Shown: positions 9,421 through 20,823 of the stretch, one piece after another
Layout of the letters: every line of letters begins with the position of its first letter
Position numbering within the stretch: the stretch's first letter is position 1
DNA from: Begonia masoniana
Taxonomy: Eukaryota > Streptophyta > Magnoliopsida > Cucurbitales > Begoniaceae
Length of the DNA: 64,000 nt
Direction of reading: 5' to 3'
NCBI GenBank assembly: GCA_022432975.1
Contig: CM039511.1
Span: 24,481,153-24,545,152, forward strand
Translations under genes and position numbers: made by a program
Notes under the pieces: generated by a model
Databases searched by the model: none
What the model saw: only the letters and a program-made list of their open reading frames with translations
What the model was told of the DNA's origin: nothing

Positions 9421-12058
9421 TGTAACGACCCGGGGAGGATCGCCACGAAATTCTTGACTTTACATAAAACTTTAACTCATATTTGAACTCTTTTCTCCTT
9501 TTTTTTTTTAATAACAGTATACCTAACAGGCTTAAAGACTTCAACTTAATGGTTGGAAAGTTAGTCCCTCGTACATGCTTCCAATCGACGTAGAAGTTGC
9601 ATGGGTCTGCATGCATCAACCGATAGACATTGCATCTTCCGGATGGCACGTGCACCCCTCATGACTCATTTAAACACCTATCGGCAGATGCGAATACTCG
9701 CATCAACCGACGATCACGTGCATCTCGTGTGACCAATTTAAAACATCCACCGATAGACATGTGAAATTCACGTGTTCATCTATGACATCTTCCGATAGCT
9801 TACAAGCTCTATATCATCCGATCACTAAACGACAAGTTATTATTTACATCATCCGGCGAGGGAATATACTTCATCTTCCGGTGAAATAGGGAAACATCAT
9901 CCGATGGACATGTGCTCCCCACGTGCATAATTAAAACATGACCCGGTCACTAAATGACAAGAAAACCCTCACATCGTCCGATGGCTAAACACTCTATATC
10001 TGCCGATCGCTAGACGACAAAATAGCACTTTCATCATCCGATGGCTAAACACTCTACATCTGCCGATGGAGAAACATACTACATCTTCCGGTGACGTCAT
10101 CCGGAAGACTCAATCGTTCGACTCCTATCATTTGACATCTGCCGATGACGTCAGCCGGATGAATGCCTCATCCAGCTTCTATCTTATGGCAGTAAAACAC
10201 TATGATCATCAAACAACCTCATCCAACAGAAAATACTACAACTCACCCAAATCTTAACCTGGGAATCATAAACCCTAATGAGCGAAAACCATATCTCATA
10301 CAAGATACACATAGCGGAAGGCTTAAGCAAAACAGACCATTCAATGATCCTTAAAATCGTTAACAGACTCTGAAGTCAAACCATTTAAAATCCAAATCTC
10401 CTTGTTATAAGTAAACTCTATTCTACTTAGTCATCTGTTTATCATAAACTTCTCTGACTTACTATGGGTATAACCAGGGAACTTGATCGCCTATCCAGCC
10501 TTCACTGTCACACTGAGCATCCTCCAGCAACCAAGCTTAGACATCTTCATTGACCTTGAGTTCCTCACCTGAAAACTCGTCACCTACATCATAAGGTTCA
10601 AACTATAAGCCTAATGCTTAGTAAGGAATGCAACACTACATGGATGCATGAATGCACAATTTGGGAAAATCACATGCTCATAAGTCTTTTCTTATTCATG
10701 TCTTTGGTCGTAATCATCATTCATAGCCATGGATCATATTCATCATTCATAGTCATTGATCATATTCATCATTCATAGTCATTGATCATATTCATCATTC
10801 ATAATCATTGATCATATTCATCATTCATAGTCTTTGTTCATATTCATCATTCATAGTCTTTGTTCATATTCATCATTCATAGTCTTTGTTTAGGTTGTGT
10901 GGATCAAGAGAGGATTTGTGCCGGTAAAGGGGGTTCGACAGTGAGTTTGATCTTGTTCCCTACTGCGGGTCGTATTCATATGTCCTTCTTTGGACTGTGA
11001 CATAGGCCGAACCGCCCCCAACCCTCACTTAATCCACGTTGCATAAATCTTATACATATACATATATACATACACATCTTGTTCATGGAAAACACGCGTT
11101 AAAACATTTTCTTATGCATGAGAAACATTCATGATGCATGAATATGAGAGCTTTTAACTCATCAAACTATGGCAAGGATCATACCAGAGCAGACAACTTC
11201 ACAATCACTAACAGGTCATCACAGGGTGTAACTCGCAACATACATAAATCCTTCAAGTACAGACAAGCTCATAATCATAAGGTAAACATTAGACATCTAT
11301 ACAACCTAGTACTCCCACGATGTAGGGCTCTATTAGCCGGAAATCTTAATACATCCACTTACCTGGTCTCCTTAGCACTTGAGCTCCTTTCTCTTCAAAC
11401 TTCTTCACCTAAATATTTACATTGCAGTAGTTAAAACAAAAATCCTAATAGTTCTAATCTCGAGTTATCCTAAAATCTAATAGCTAAGAGTCCTTCCCGA
11501 GTTCTTAGTTTAATACTCAATGTAACCCGAAATCCCAAAATCAAAACAGACGGATTCGATAATGATAACTCAGGGTTGGTTGTTTTAAATGTCCAGAATC
11601 GATTCAGAATGACATTACCAATCTCGGGTTTCAAAATGTTCCTATCAATACTCGGCCATTGAAGAATCCAAAACCTCAATATAGAGCTGAAACAGAGCTA
11701 ATAAACTAACAAATAGCTACATTGTCTAATGCATACCTCCGGCGCAGAGTAGTCGAGTGGTGGCGGAGTAAACCGGCCGTCGAGGAGAGTTTGCTGATAG
11801 TAGAGAGTAAGGACTTGCGAGAGAAGAAATCGCCGGAAAGAGTGGTGTCGGCTACAGTGGTTTAAATGAGGTTTAAATCCTTTCATTTCTCTTTAAATAC
11901 AGGCCTCAATCCTCCATTATTACAACTTTTCCATTCAACCTAGTTTAGATCCACATGTAATAATTAAGCTTGGCATAAATCCTAAACTACGAAGATTAAA
12001 TATTTATGACCGTTAATACAGTTAAGAAAATCACCTGGCCGTTGACTCGGGTGTTACA
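9421..12058 (-). mobile_element. Solo gypsy LTR 'LTR-C', minus orientation, TSD GTTTT
   Basis: On the plus strand it starts TGTAACGACCCGG and ends GGGTGTTACA, with GTTTT at 9416-9420 and 12059-12063. Length is 2638 bp. It is closely related to 26966-29935. In sense orientation it has donor CCAG|GTAAGTGG at 11362 and acceptor TGATGTAG|GTGACG at 10584; a 26-bp repeat array and a structured block (10893-11036) lie between them. Its 3' part (9570-10170 on the plus strand) is crowded with CATCNNCCGATGG/CATCNNCCGGT motifs. Confidence 0.92.
10721..10890. repeat. 26-bp tandem array inside LTR-C
   Basis: About six to seven units of TCATAGTCATTGATCATATT followed by CATCAT. Later units change to TCTTTGTTCAT. 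The array lies inside the putative LTR intron of LTR-C; the sister LTR at 26966-29935 has only a few degenerate ATCATT repeats at the same place (28745-28805). Confidence 0.85.
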
Positions 12059-13093
12059 GTTTTAATGGTAATGCATTTAGGTGGTAGTTTTTGAGGTTTT
12101 AAGGTGTTTTTGGTGAAGTTTGAATAGGGTTTTGAAAACCCTAAATGGGAGTTTCAAAATTTGCATGCCCTAGCTAGTTTTCTTTCTAGATTTAGCGTTT
12201 TAAATGTTAGAGGGATTAGTTTAGATGGTTTATGAAATTAGAATGGAGTTTTGGTGGAAATGAATAAAACACCATTTTTGAAAACATTAAGGGCCGATTC
12301 TGTTTCTGTATTTTGAATTTTATTCGTGTAAATGCTGGTGACATTTTATAACTCTTTTGGATCAATGTTTTGGATTACAAATGATGTCTGGAAGTTATTG
12401 TATAAAGTGTTTGATTTTTAGGTTTTTGGGGTTTTAGTAATTTCAGTCGTTATGATGCTCGTTTTTTTTCGTATAGCAAATAACGTTGGGGTTTATTTGT
12501 TTCACGTTTTCGCTTACAATTTGGAGTCAGTTTTCTGAGATTTTTACGTGTCACGGAGTCGGGGATATCGGGGACGTTGGAGTAAATTTTGGGTGATTTG
12601 GGTGTGGGTGGTTTGAAGAAAAAATGAAGAAAATGAGAGAAGGTCTGCTGGTGGCCGAGGAGTGGCGCGCAGGGTGTGGTGGTGGCTCCCGTAGCGTGCG
12701 CATGACGTGCACTGCGTGGGCGTATGGAGCGCTCAGTGCCGATTGATCAGCGCATTTCACTGTAGGTCGCTTGGCAACCCGAGAGGTTGTCGATCGATCG
12801 GCGCTGTGCGCCGATCGATAAACACCTCGCGCGCGGGGTGGCGCGTGCGGCGCCCAAGTAAGCTAGTCCATTTTTTTTTTAAATTTTTGGTTTTTTAAAT
12901 ATGTTTTAACCAGAACTTTTTCAACACGTTTAGCATGTATTTTATGCACATTTTACAACCATTTTTGAGGGTTCGAAAAACCCAAAAATCAAGTCGAAAT
13001 TTTATCAAAAATTGTTTTAAATTATGTTTTAAATGCGGGATTGGTTAGTAAAGTAGCGCAGCGAGCCAGGGTGGGTTCGAGGGCGTTACAAGT

Positions 13094-13105
13094 TGGTATC
13101 CGAGC
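13094..13105 (+). other. Primer-binding site of the Tekay-like element
   Basis: TGGTATCCGAGC differs at one base from the usual TGGTATCAGAGC (initiator tRNA-Met type). It lies 3 bp from the 5' LTR end. Confidence 0.85.
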
Positions 13106-13249
13106 AAAGTGGTCGAGTCATTCAAAGAATTACTCGACAATGCTGGCTGCCATGCAACGTGCTTCACCGACTATAAATAATTCTTTCCTTTAGTTAGTTT
13201 ATATATCTAAGATTAGAATGTTTTAACCATGCACAAGATTAGATCCAAA

Positions 13250-14263
13250 ATGCAGAGGACCCATTACGACCCAGACGACCTAGAAACGAACCAGAGCCAC
13301 CTAGAAATCCACTCGAGGAGTCAGTTAACAACTTGTTGATTTGGTAACAAGACAAGCATAGTTATTTGGAGCGTTGATTGGTTAGGGAGTACCGGGAAAT
13401 GTTGGTGCCGGTTCTAGTGGAGATAAGTTCCGGAGATTAAAGCCTCCTATGTTTGAAGGCAATTTGACAGATCCGACAGCAACTGAGAGGTGGATATTTA
13501 CGATAGAGAACATGTTTTAGTATGCAGATGTGGAGGAAGGTAATAAGGTAAAGTGTACAATGTTCCACTTGATTAACGACGCGCAGAGTTGGTGGGAGAC
13601 GGTGGGGGCTACCACCGGTGCCCAGGGTTTGACATGGAAAGAATTTAAGGATCTATTTTTCGATAAATATTATAACCAGACAGTCCAAGCTACTAAGAGG
13701 TTAGAATTCTTGTAATTAAAGCAGACCGGTTCAGTGAGAGATTACATTCGACAGTTCGAGTCTCTGTCACAGTTTGCCAGCCATATAGTGAGTCGGGAGG
13801 AGGATAAGGTACTTAGGTTTGTACAGGGTCTGAAACCAAAGATCTACAGGCTAGTGAAGACCTACGGGATGGAAGGAGTATCCTTCTCGAGGGTGATAGC
13901 TGAAGCTCCGAGAAGAATGTTTAAATAGATTACAGCTCAGATTAGCCGAGGTGGATCGTCTTCTCAGTCTCAGGGAACCAAGCGACCGGGAGGAAACTTG
14001 AATGATTAAAGAGGAGGGAAGAAGCCGCACAACAGCAGAGAAAAGGATATCCACAGTGTCCAAAGTGTCTAAAATTTCACCCTCGTGAATGTGAATAGTA
14101 TACAGGAAAGTGTTACAATTGTCTAGAACCTAGCCATCTAGCCCAAGATTGTACAAAGCCTCGAGTCACCAGATGTTTTAAGTGCAACGAGCCTGGACAT
14201 GTATCAAAAGATTGCCCTACAGCGAAGAAGGGACCAGTCAAAGCTTCACCCCAGATTTTTGCT
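13250..14263 (+). pseudogene. Gypsy gag (capsid and zinc knuckles), multiply broken
   Basis: The likely start is ATG 13250, by analogy with the paralogue at 46054. Readable blocks are the capsid core (LINDAQSWWETV, FKDLFFDKYY, VRDYIRQFESLSQFA, KVLRFVQGLKP), the Retrotrans_gag family. Two zinc knuckles follow near 14116-14220, of the form CYNCLEPSHLAQDC and CFKCNEPGHVSKDC (CX2CX4HX4C). Gag packages element RNA into cytoplasmic particles. The frame has stops near 13500, 13713 and 13926 and a shift before the knuckles. It runs on into protease at 'FAMIEPDG'. Confidence 0.88.
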
Positions 14264-15618
14264 ATGATCGAGCCTGATGGTGAAGACCGTTCTGCTGTGA
14301 TCTCAGGTACTGTGTTTGTTAACTCAGTGCCTGCATTTAAGTTGATAGATTCAGGTGCATCTGATTCATTTGTAGCCGCAGCTTTTGTGGTAAAATTGAA
14401 CTTTGAGGTAAAGCCTGTGGGGTGCATGTTTGATGTGAAGGTACCATATAGCGAGTGCCTACATTCAGATTAGGTTGTGCAGGATGGTCTGATATCAGTT
14501 GGACGGAAGCAATTGACAGCTACTTTGATTGTGATGGGGATAACCGGGTATGATGTGATACTCGGTATGGATTGGTTGTTCCGATATCATGCGACGATTG
14601 ATTGCAGAGCAGGGACTGTCAATTTCCATCCTCCGAATGGTGAAAAGCTTTCACTGCAGTCTCTGAGGAGTGTAAAGAAGCTTTTAGTTATGGCGCCTAG
14701 GGATGTTCAAGGATATCCTATGGGTGAGTTTATGTGTTTTCTTGCAACCATAGTAGATTCTCAGTCTTTGGTAGAAGTTAAACCTCAGGATAAAGCTGTT
14801 GTTCATGATTTTCCTGAGGTAATTTTGGATGATTTGCCTGGTCTACCTCCGGACCAGGAAATCGAGTTCGTGATTGATACCTATCCGGGAGCAGAATCTA
14901 TGTCAAAGAATCCTTACAGGTTGGCTCCTCCTTAATTGAAGGAACTAAAGAAGCAACTAGAGGAATTGGTGGATAAGGGGTTTATACACCCTAGTTTTTT
15001 GCCTTGTGGAGCGCTCGTGTTGTTTGTAAAGAAGAAGGATGGGTCGCTTCGGATGTGCATTGACTACCGGGAGTTGAACAAGTTGACTGTTAAGAACAAG
15101 TATCCATTGCCGAGAATTGATGACTTGTTCGATCAACTCTAGGGAGCTAGAATTTCTCTAAGATTGATATGAGATTGGGGTATTACCAGTTGAAGGTCAG
15201 ATCGCAGGATATCTCAAAGATAGCTTTTTAGACGCGGTATGGACATTATGAGTTTTTGGTGATGTCGTTCGGATTGACGAATGCTCCAGTTGCGTTCATG
15301 GATCTAATGAATCAGGTATTTCGAGAATATCTCGATAAATTTATAACTGTGTTTATCGATGATATTCTGGTTTATTCCCGTGATGAAGATGAGGATAAGG
15401 AGCATATGAGGATTGTTCTGGAGACTTTGAAGCGGCATCAGCTATATGTTAAGTTTTCGAAATGCAAATTTTGGCTGAATAAAGTACATTTCCTTGGTCA
15501 TGTTATTTCCTGTGGAGGGATCTAGTGGATCCAGCCAAGATTCAGTCAATTAATGAATGACCTCAACCGAGAAATGTCAGCGAGATTCAAAGTTTTCTAG
15601 GGCTGGCTGGGTATTACA
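14264..15618 (+). pseudogene. Gypsy pol, protease and reverse transcriptase part
   Basis: The protease block has LIDSGASDSF (catalytic D-S-G; 14343-14372) and ends with VILGMDWL. The RT follows: [51 protein letters not shown] and the catalytic FIDDILVYS near 15352, then [17 protein letters not shown] copies element RNA to DNA. Stops occur at 14471, 14933 and 15140, and the stretch 15143-15255 is shifted. Splitting by the solo LTR at 15624 occurs just after LAGYYRK, at the junction to RNase H. Confidence 0.92.
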
Positions 15619-15623
15619 GAAAG

Positions 15624-17016
15624 TAACATAGGATCCCCTAGAGAAGGGTTCGTGTATAACCGACAAATTAATTAAAAGTGTGCTCGGGTGATTGGTGTTG
15701 CAAGAACCAAAAGTACATAAAGAAAATTGCTAGAAAAGATGAATGAGATGAAGATGTTGTTGTGTGCTAATGATGGCCGAGGGGTATAGGCATGATAATG
15801 GCATGAAATGTGAATGAAAATAGAGAAATAAATGAAGAGAAAAGTGTGTGAAAAGTGAAGAAATGGATAAGAAGATGAAGGAAATAAAATGCAATAAAAT
15901 AAATGTGAGTTGTGTGGGAGTGTATGGCCGAAAATAAAGAGGGTGAAGTGTGGGAGAATGTGATGGAAAGAAAGTAAATGAAAATACCGTTGGCAAGTTC
16001 GAAGAGCTATCCTATGTTAGGCTCTTTGAACAAACGATCTTCCCGGAGGAAAACCGACCACCTAAGGCCTAGGTTTTCTTCCTCAACTCCGACTCCCAAT
16101 GGAGAAGGCGAGGGAAATGTTAAGAGCTAACCTAGAAACCCAAGCTAGGCTAGCAATGGAGGGCTACTCCACTTGGTTCAAGGAACTAAGGAAACTCTCA
16201 AAGGCTAACTACCTCAAAGAAGCAAAAAGGGATATTTTATAATTTGGCAAAAGTTCCATACAAACATTAATGCCATGCATAGAATTCCTAGGGTGGATTA
16301 GGGTTGGAAAGGATGAATTTGGGCTGTTGGATTTGAAGAAAACCGATCAAAGGCTGAGAAGATGCAATTTGTGCACGCAGATCAGCGGTGGTGAGCCTCG
16401 TCAGCAATCCGTGCGCGCGCGCTGTAGCCTAACCCGGACGCGCCACATCAGTGCCAGCGCGCCCCTGCCCGTACGCCTGCCCGCGCAGCTCCGTCTGCCT
16501 GCGCGCGCTCCAGCGTGCTTCCAAGGGAAATCCGAGCCATTGCTTAGCCTTTGGTTTAGATTTTGCCAAGTCACCCATCCATGTTGCCACTAACTCTTGT
16601 ACCTGCAAAATCATACCTTTAAATGTGGGCTCTTCTTTGGGCCATGGCTTTTCTTGGGCTCGATTGGTTGAAGGCCTTTTTCCTTGGTTGAATAATTTGT
16701 TGAATTTTCTTCAACCTATAATCCACCAACATACATCTAACCTTAACCACACAATCTAATGCATGAAATGCAATTATAAAATAACCTTACAAAAAGGCTA
16801 ATGTATGCCAATGAGTTTAAAATAAAAATTACAAATTTAATTGGCCGGGAAGACAAAATCCCATAGGCCACTTGGTGACTTCCTCCATGCGCTCCACGTG
16901 CATTCTTTCCTAAAAAATATTCCTACAAAAAAAGAGAGACATGTAATAAGTAGAGAGCTTAGATAATGTAAGGGAATTTGTTAAAATTCTTTTTGCATGC
17001 AACCCGAGGCACGTCA
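15624..17016 (-). mobile_element. Solo LTR of the TGACGTGCC...TGTCA family in gypsy pol, TSD GRAAG
   Basis: The plus strand starts TAACATAGGATCCCC (compare TGACACGGGGTCCC at 53833) and ends GGCACGTCA. The flanks are GAAAG (15619-15623) and GGAAG (17017-17021), one difference. Length is 1393 bp. Changes of the G-to-A/C-to-T kind at the terminus and in the duplication fit methylcytosine decay and an older insertion than the 53833 copy. A GC-rich block occurs at 16410-16520. Confidence 0.85.
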
Positions 17017-17021
17017 GGAAG

Positions 17022-19125
17022 TTTATCGAAGAATTTTCAAAAATAGCAGCACCTCTTACTCAGCTAACCAGAAAAGATATGAAGTATGAATGGTCAGAAG
17101 AGTGTGAGCTGAGTTTTGAGATGTTGTAGCAGAAATTGACGACAGCTCCGGTATTGACATTACCTGTAGCCGAGGAGAAGTTCAGTATTTATTGTGATGC
17201 CTCTCGGATTGGATTGGGTTGTGTGCTAATGCAGAAGGATAAAGTGATAGCTTATGTTTCTAAACAAATGAAGTCTTATGAGAAAAACTATTCGACCCAT
17301 GACCTGGAGTTAGCAGCAGTGGTCTTTGCTTTGAAGATCTGGAGGCATTACCTGTATGATCAATAGTGTGAGGTATTTCAGATCATAAAAGTCTGAAGTA
17401 TATCTTCACTCAGAAAGAGTTGAATATGAGGCAGCGGCGGTGGTTGGAGTTCGTGAAGGACTATGATCTGGAGATCAAGTACCACCCCGGGAAGGCCAAT
17501 GTAGTGGTGGATGCTTTGAGCCGAGTATCGACTTCAGTTGCAGCTTTGAAGGCTGAGATGTCTATAGCGTTGAGAACTGAGTTTCAGAGATTTGATTTGG
17601 AGTTGGTTTCAGACGTGACGGTAGTTTTATCAGCTCTATCTCTGAAGCCTACTATTCTGGAGAAGATCAGAGAAGCTCAGCAGGAAGATTCAGAGTGCAA
17701 TAAGTTCAAGCTGAGTATGTTATCAGATGACAGGACTGAGTTCAACTACTCAGAAGATGGTATTATGAAGTTTTGTAATAGGTGGTACGTTCCGAACAAT
17801 GAACAACTTCGGAACGAGATTTTAGCTGAAGCTCATTGTTCGAGGTTTCTGTTCACCCTGGTAGAACAAAGATGTACAGAGACCTCAAACAACATTATTG
17901 GAGGCCTGGCATGAAGAAGTCTGTAGCGGAATAAGTGAAAATATGCTTGGTCTGTCAGCAGGTAAAAACAAAACATTAGAGACTTGTCGGGAAGTTACAG
18001 CCACTGCCAGTTCTAGAGTGGAAGTGGGACCAAATTTCTATGGACTTTGTGGTTGGTCTACCCAGAACGACAAGAGGATATGACGGTATATGGGTGATTG
18101 TGGATCGCTTAACCAAATCAGCTCATTTTCTACCAGTGAAGATGACTTACAGCATGGATCAGTTTGCTGAGTTGTACATTAAGGAAGTTTTGAGGCTGCA
18201 CAGTGTGCCGACTTCTATAGTGTCAGATAGAGACCCGAGGTTCACGTCGAAGTTTTGGAAGAGTCTGCATAAGGCGATGGGGACTCGGTTGAACTTCGGT
18301 ACTGCATTTCATCCTCAGACGGACGGACAATCAGAGCGAACTATTCAGATTCTTGAGGATATACTTCGTGCTTGTGTGCTGGAGTTTCAGGGGTCGTGGA
18401 GCAAGTATTTACCTTTGGTGGAGTTCTCGTATAATAACAGCTATCAGGATACGATTGGGATGACTCCATACGAGGCTCTATACGGAAGGAAGTGTAGATT
18501 ACCACTTTATTGGGACGAAGTCAGATAAGTTAGCCTGATTGGACCCGAGATTGTGCAGCAGACAACAGATAAGATCAAATTCATTCGGCAGCGCATTTTG
18601 ACAGCTCAGAGTCGATAGAAGAGCTATGCCGATGGAAGAAGGCGCGAGCTATAATTTGAAATAGGAGATGAGGTTTTCTTAAAGATTTCCTCGTTTAAGG
18701 GTCTGATGAGATTCAAGAAGCGGGGTAAGTTGAACCTGAGATACGTTGGTCCGTTCTCGATCGTGAAAAGAATTGGGAAGACAACATATCAGTTAGAGCT
18801 GCCAGCTTCGATAGAGGGAGTGCACAATGTATTTCATGTTTCGATGCTAAAGAAGTGCCTAAGGGATCCATCGCACGTTGTAGTGCAACACGACATTGAG
18901 GTGCAGCCTATATTATCCTACGAGGAGAAACCAGTGGAGATTTTGGATTATGCAGTGAAGAAGTTGCACAACATGGATATTCCACTGGTGAAGGTGCTGT
19001 GGCGTAACCACAATGTTGAGGAGGCGACGTGGGAGCGGCATCAAGATATGATGGAGCCCTATCCTGAGCTTTTCAGGTACGCAAATTTTGAGGACAAATT
19101 TTTTGTTAAGGAGGGTGGATTGTAG
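17022..19125 (+). pseudogene. Gypsy pol, RNase H, integrase and chromodomain part
   Basis: This continues the RT frame (FIEEFSKIAAPLTQ). RNase H runs from [15 protein letters not shown] (17190) to WRHYL and VVDALSRV (17530). The integrase zinc finger (17800-17990) is frameshifted. The integrase core (18040-18528) keeps all three acidic positions: MDFVVGLP, SDRDPRF and QSERTIQILED. A C-terminal chromodomain-like tail (18900-19085) includes PVEILDYAVKK and VKVLWRNH. This tail is thought to guide chromovirus integration to heterochromatin. The stop codon (TAG) overlaps the first bases of the 3' LTR. Stops and shifts at 17363, about 17880 and 18526 make it inactive. Confidence 0.93.
19108..19119 (+). 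other. Polypurine tract of the Tekay-like element
   Basis: AAGGAGGGTGGA lies one base before the 3' LTR start (TGTAGCACCC at 19121). It primes plus-strand DNA synthesis. Confidence 0.85.
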
Positions 19126-20251
19126 CACCCAAAAAATTTCCTATAACGTGCATAGCCTTTGATTAGTTAAGTAATGAGAGTTTAAATGTTATTTAAGGGT
19201 TATGCTACATATAGAAATGAGAGAGTAATTTTGGAAGGGAAATTGTGAGAAGCCCTAGATTTAAGTGTTAGAAAATTTTAAGTGAACAAAAAGTGAAAGA
19301 AAGGAGATCTTTCACGTTGGATTTAAGAGAGAAATAGAAGGGAGGTCATTTTATAAAATTGGAAAGCTTGGTAGAAAAGTCAAAAAGGTTAAAAATATTG
19401 TTTTTAAAAGGAGATGAATTGAAGGGTTGAAAGACAATTGCATTTTCTTCTTCCCTTTTCTCCTTCGTAGGGCAGCGAGAGTTAGGGTTCTTCTCCTTCT
19501 CTTCATCAAGTGTTGCAAAGTTTTAAGGTAAGCTTTTATGGGGTTTTAATGGTAATGCATTTAGGTGGTAGTTTTTGAGGTTTTAAGGTGTTTTGGGTGA
19601 AGTTTGATTAGGGTTTTAAAAACCCTAAATAGGAGTTCCGAAATTTGCATGACCTAGCTAGTTTTCTTTCTAGATTTAGTGTTTTAAATGTTAGAGGGAT
19701 TAGTTTAGATGGTTTAGGAAGTTAGAATGGAGTTTTGGTCGAAATGAATAAAAAACCGGTTTTGAAAACATTGAGGGCCGATTCTATTTCTGCGTTTTTG
19801 AATTTGAGTGTTTCAATGGATAGTTGACGTGTAGAGGTTTACGGAATGGGGTGGCACGTTGAAATCCGTTGAAAAACAAATAAGTTATGGCTGTTTGAAG
19901 TTGGACACAAAAATTGTGGGAAAAATCGGGTTTTAGGGTTTAGAGTTTGATTTGTCTTAATTGTTGTTAGTTTTGGTTAAGAAATTTCCTTAGAACTTCT
20001 TAGGTTGATACTAAGTGAGTTTTCTCTATTGGATAGGTTGACGAACGAGCAAATAGCTTAGTTGACGTAACTGAACACGTGCAGAGAAACAGGTAAGTAG
20101 TGGATTGTAATTGTTGTGCCTTCGGGCCTACACCACAGAACGGTAGGGTTATTGTTTGATTGTTTGGTTTCGTTTTATAGTTGAGTATTGTGTGAATGTC
20201 ATGCATTATGTTTTGAGTTTTGTGCATGATTGGAATGGTAAGTATGAAACG

Positions 20252-20590
20252 TGTAAGAAAAGCACTAGAGGGTTGAACGCCTCATCGTTAACGTGCAAGT
20301 AGCACTAGAGGGTTTAACGCCTTGTCGTTAACGTGCAAAAAACACTAGAGAGTTAAATGCCTCGTCGTTAATGTGCAAAAGGAGCACTAGAGGGTTTAAC
20401 GCCTCACCGTTAACGTGCTAGAGCATGCATTAGAGAGTTGAACGCCTCGTCGTTAAGGTGCAAGAAGAGCACTAGTGGGTTTAACGCCTCGCCATTAAAG
20501 TGCTAGAGCATGCATTAGAGAGTTGAACGCCTCTTCGTTAACGTGCAAGAGGAGCACTAGGGGGTTTAACGTCTCGTCGTTAACGTGCAT
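20252..20590 (+). repeat. 42-45-bp tandem hairpin array in the 3' LTR
   Basis: About eight diverged units share GCACTAGAGGGTTTAACGCC followed by TCGTCGTTAACGTGCAAG. Each unit holds an inverted pair GTTTAACG...CGTTAACG. The 5' LTR lacks the array because of its internal deletion. Confidence 0.85.
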
Positions 20591-20823
20591 GAGTAGAAAT
20601 TGTATGTGTTAGAGTGGTGTGTGTGTATCGTGCATGTTTACATTCATCATTCATTACTTGCTAAGCGTAAGCTTATGTGTGTGTGTTCTGTGGTGTAGGC
20701 AATGATATAGTTACAGGTGAGCTTGAGGAAGGAACCCAGAATTAGGAGACAGTCGTTGACGCACGGGGTACGCCGGTGCATGAAGTTGTCGGGGCGCCTC
20801 GACCATGAATTTCTAGGAGTTTT

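Larger units (their letters stand above)
8995..13090 (+). repeat. 5' LTR of the Tekay-like element (with nested LTR-C and an internal deletion)
   Basis: It starts TTTAACACCTG (a mutated TGTAACACC) and ends GAGGGCGTTACA. Without LTR-C it is about 1.45 kb, against about 2.54 kb for the 3' LTR. The missing part corresponds to 19806-23106 of the 3' LTR; the deletion joins at TTTTGAATTTTA near 12310 and removes the donor, repeat module and acceptor. A 12-bp perfect hairpin with a 3-nt loop lies at 12793-12819. Confidence 0.85.

Noticed and set aside
14113..14427. Minus-strand 104-codon frame
   Set aside because: It is the shadow of the gag-protease coding strand (zinc knuckles and the LIDSGASDSF protease site on the plus strand).
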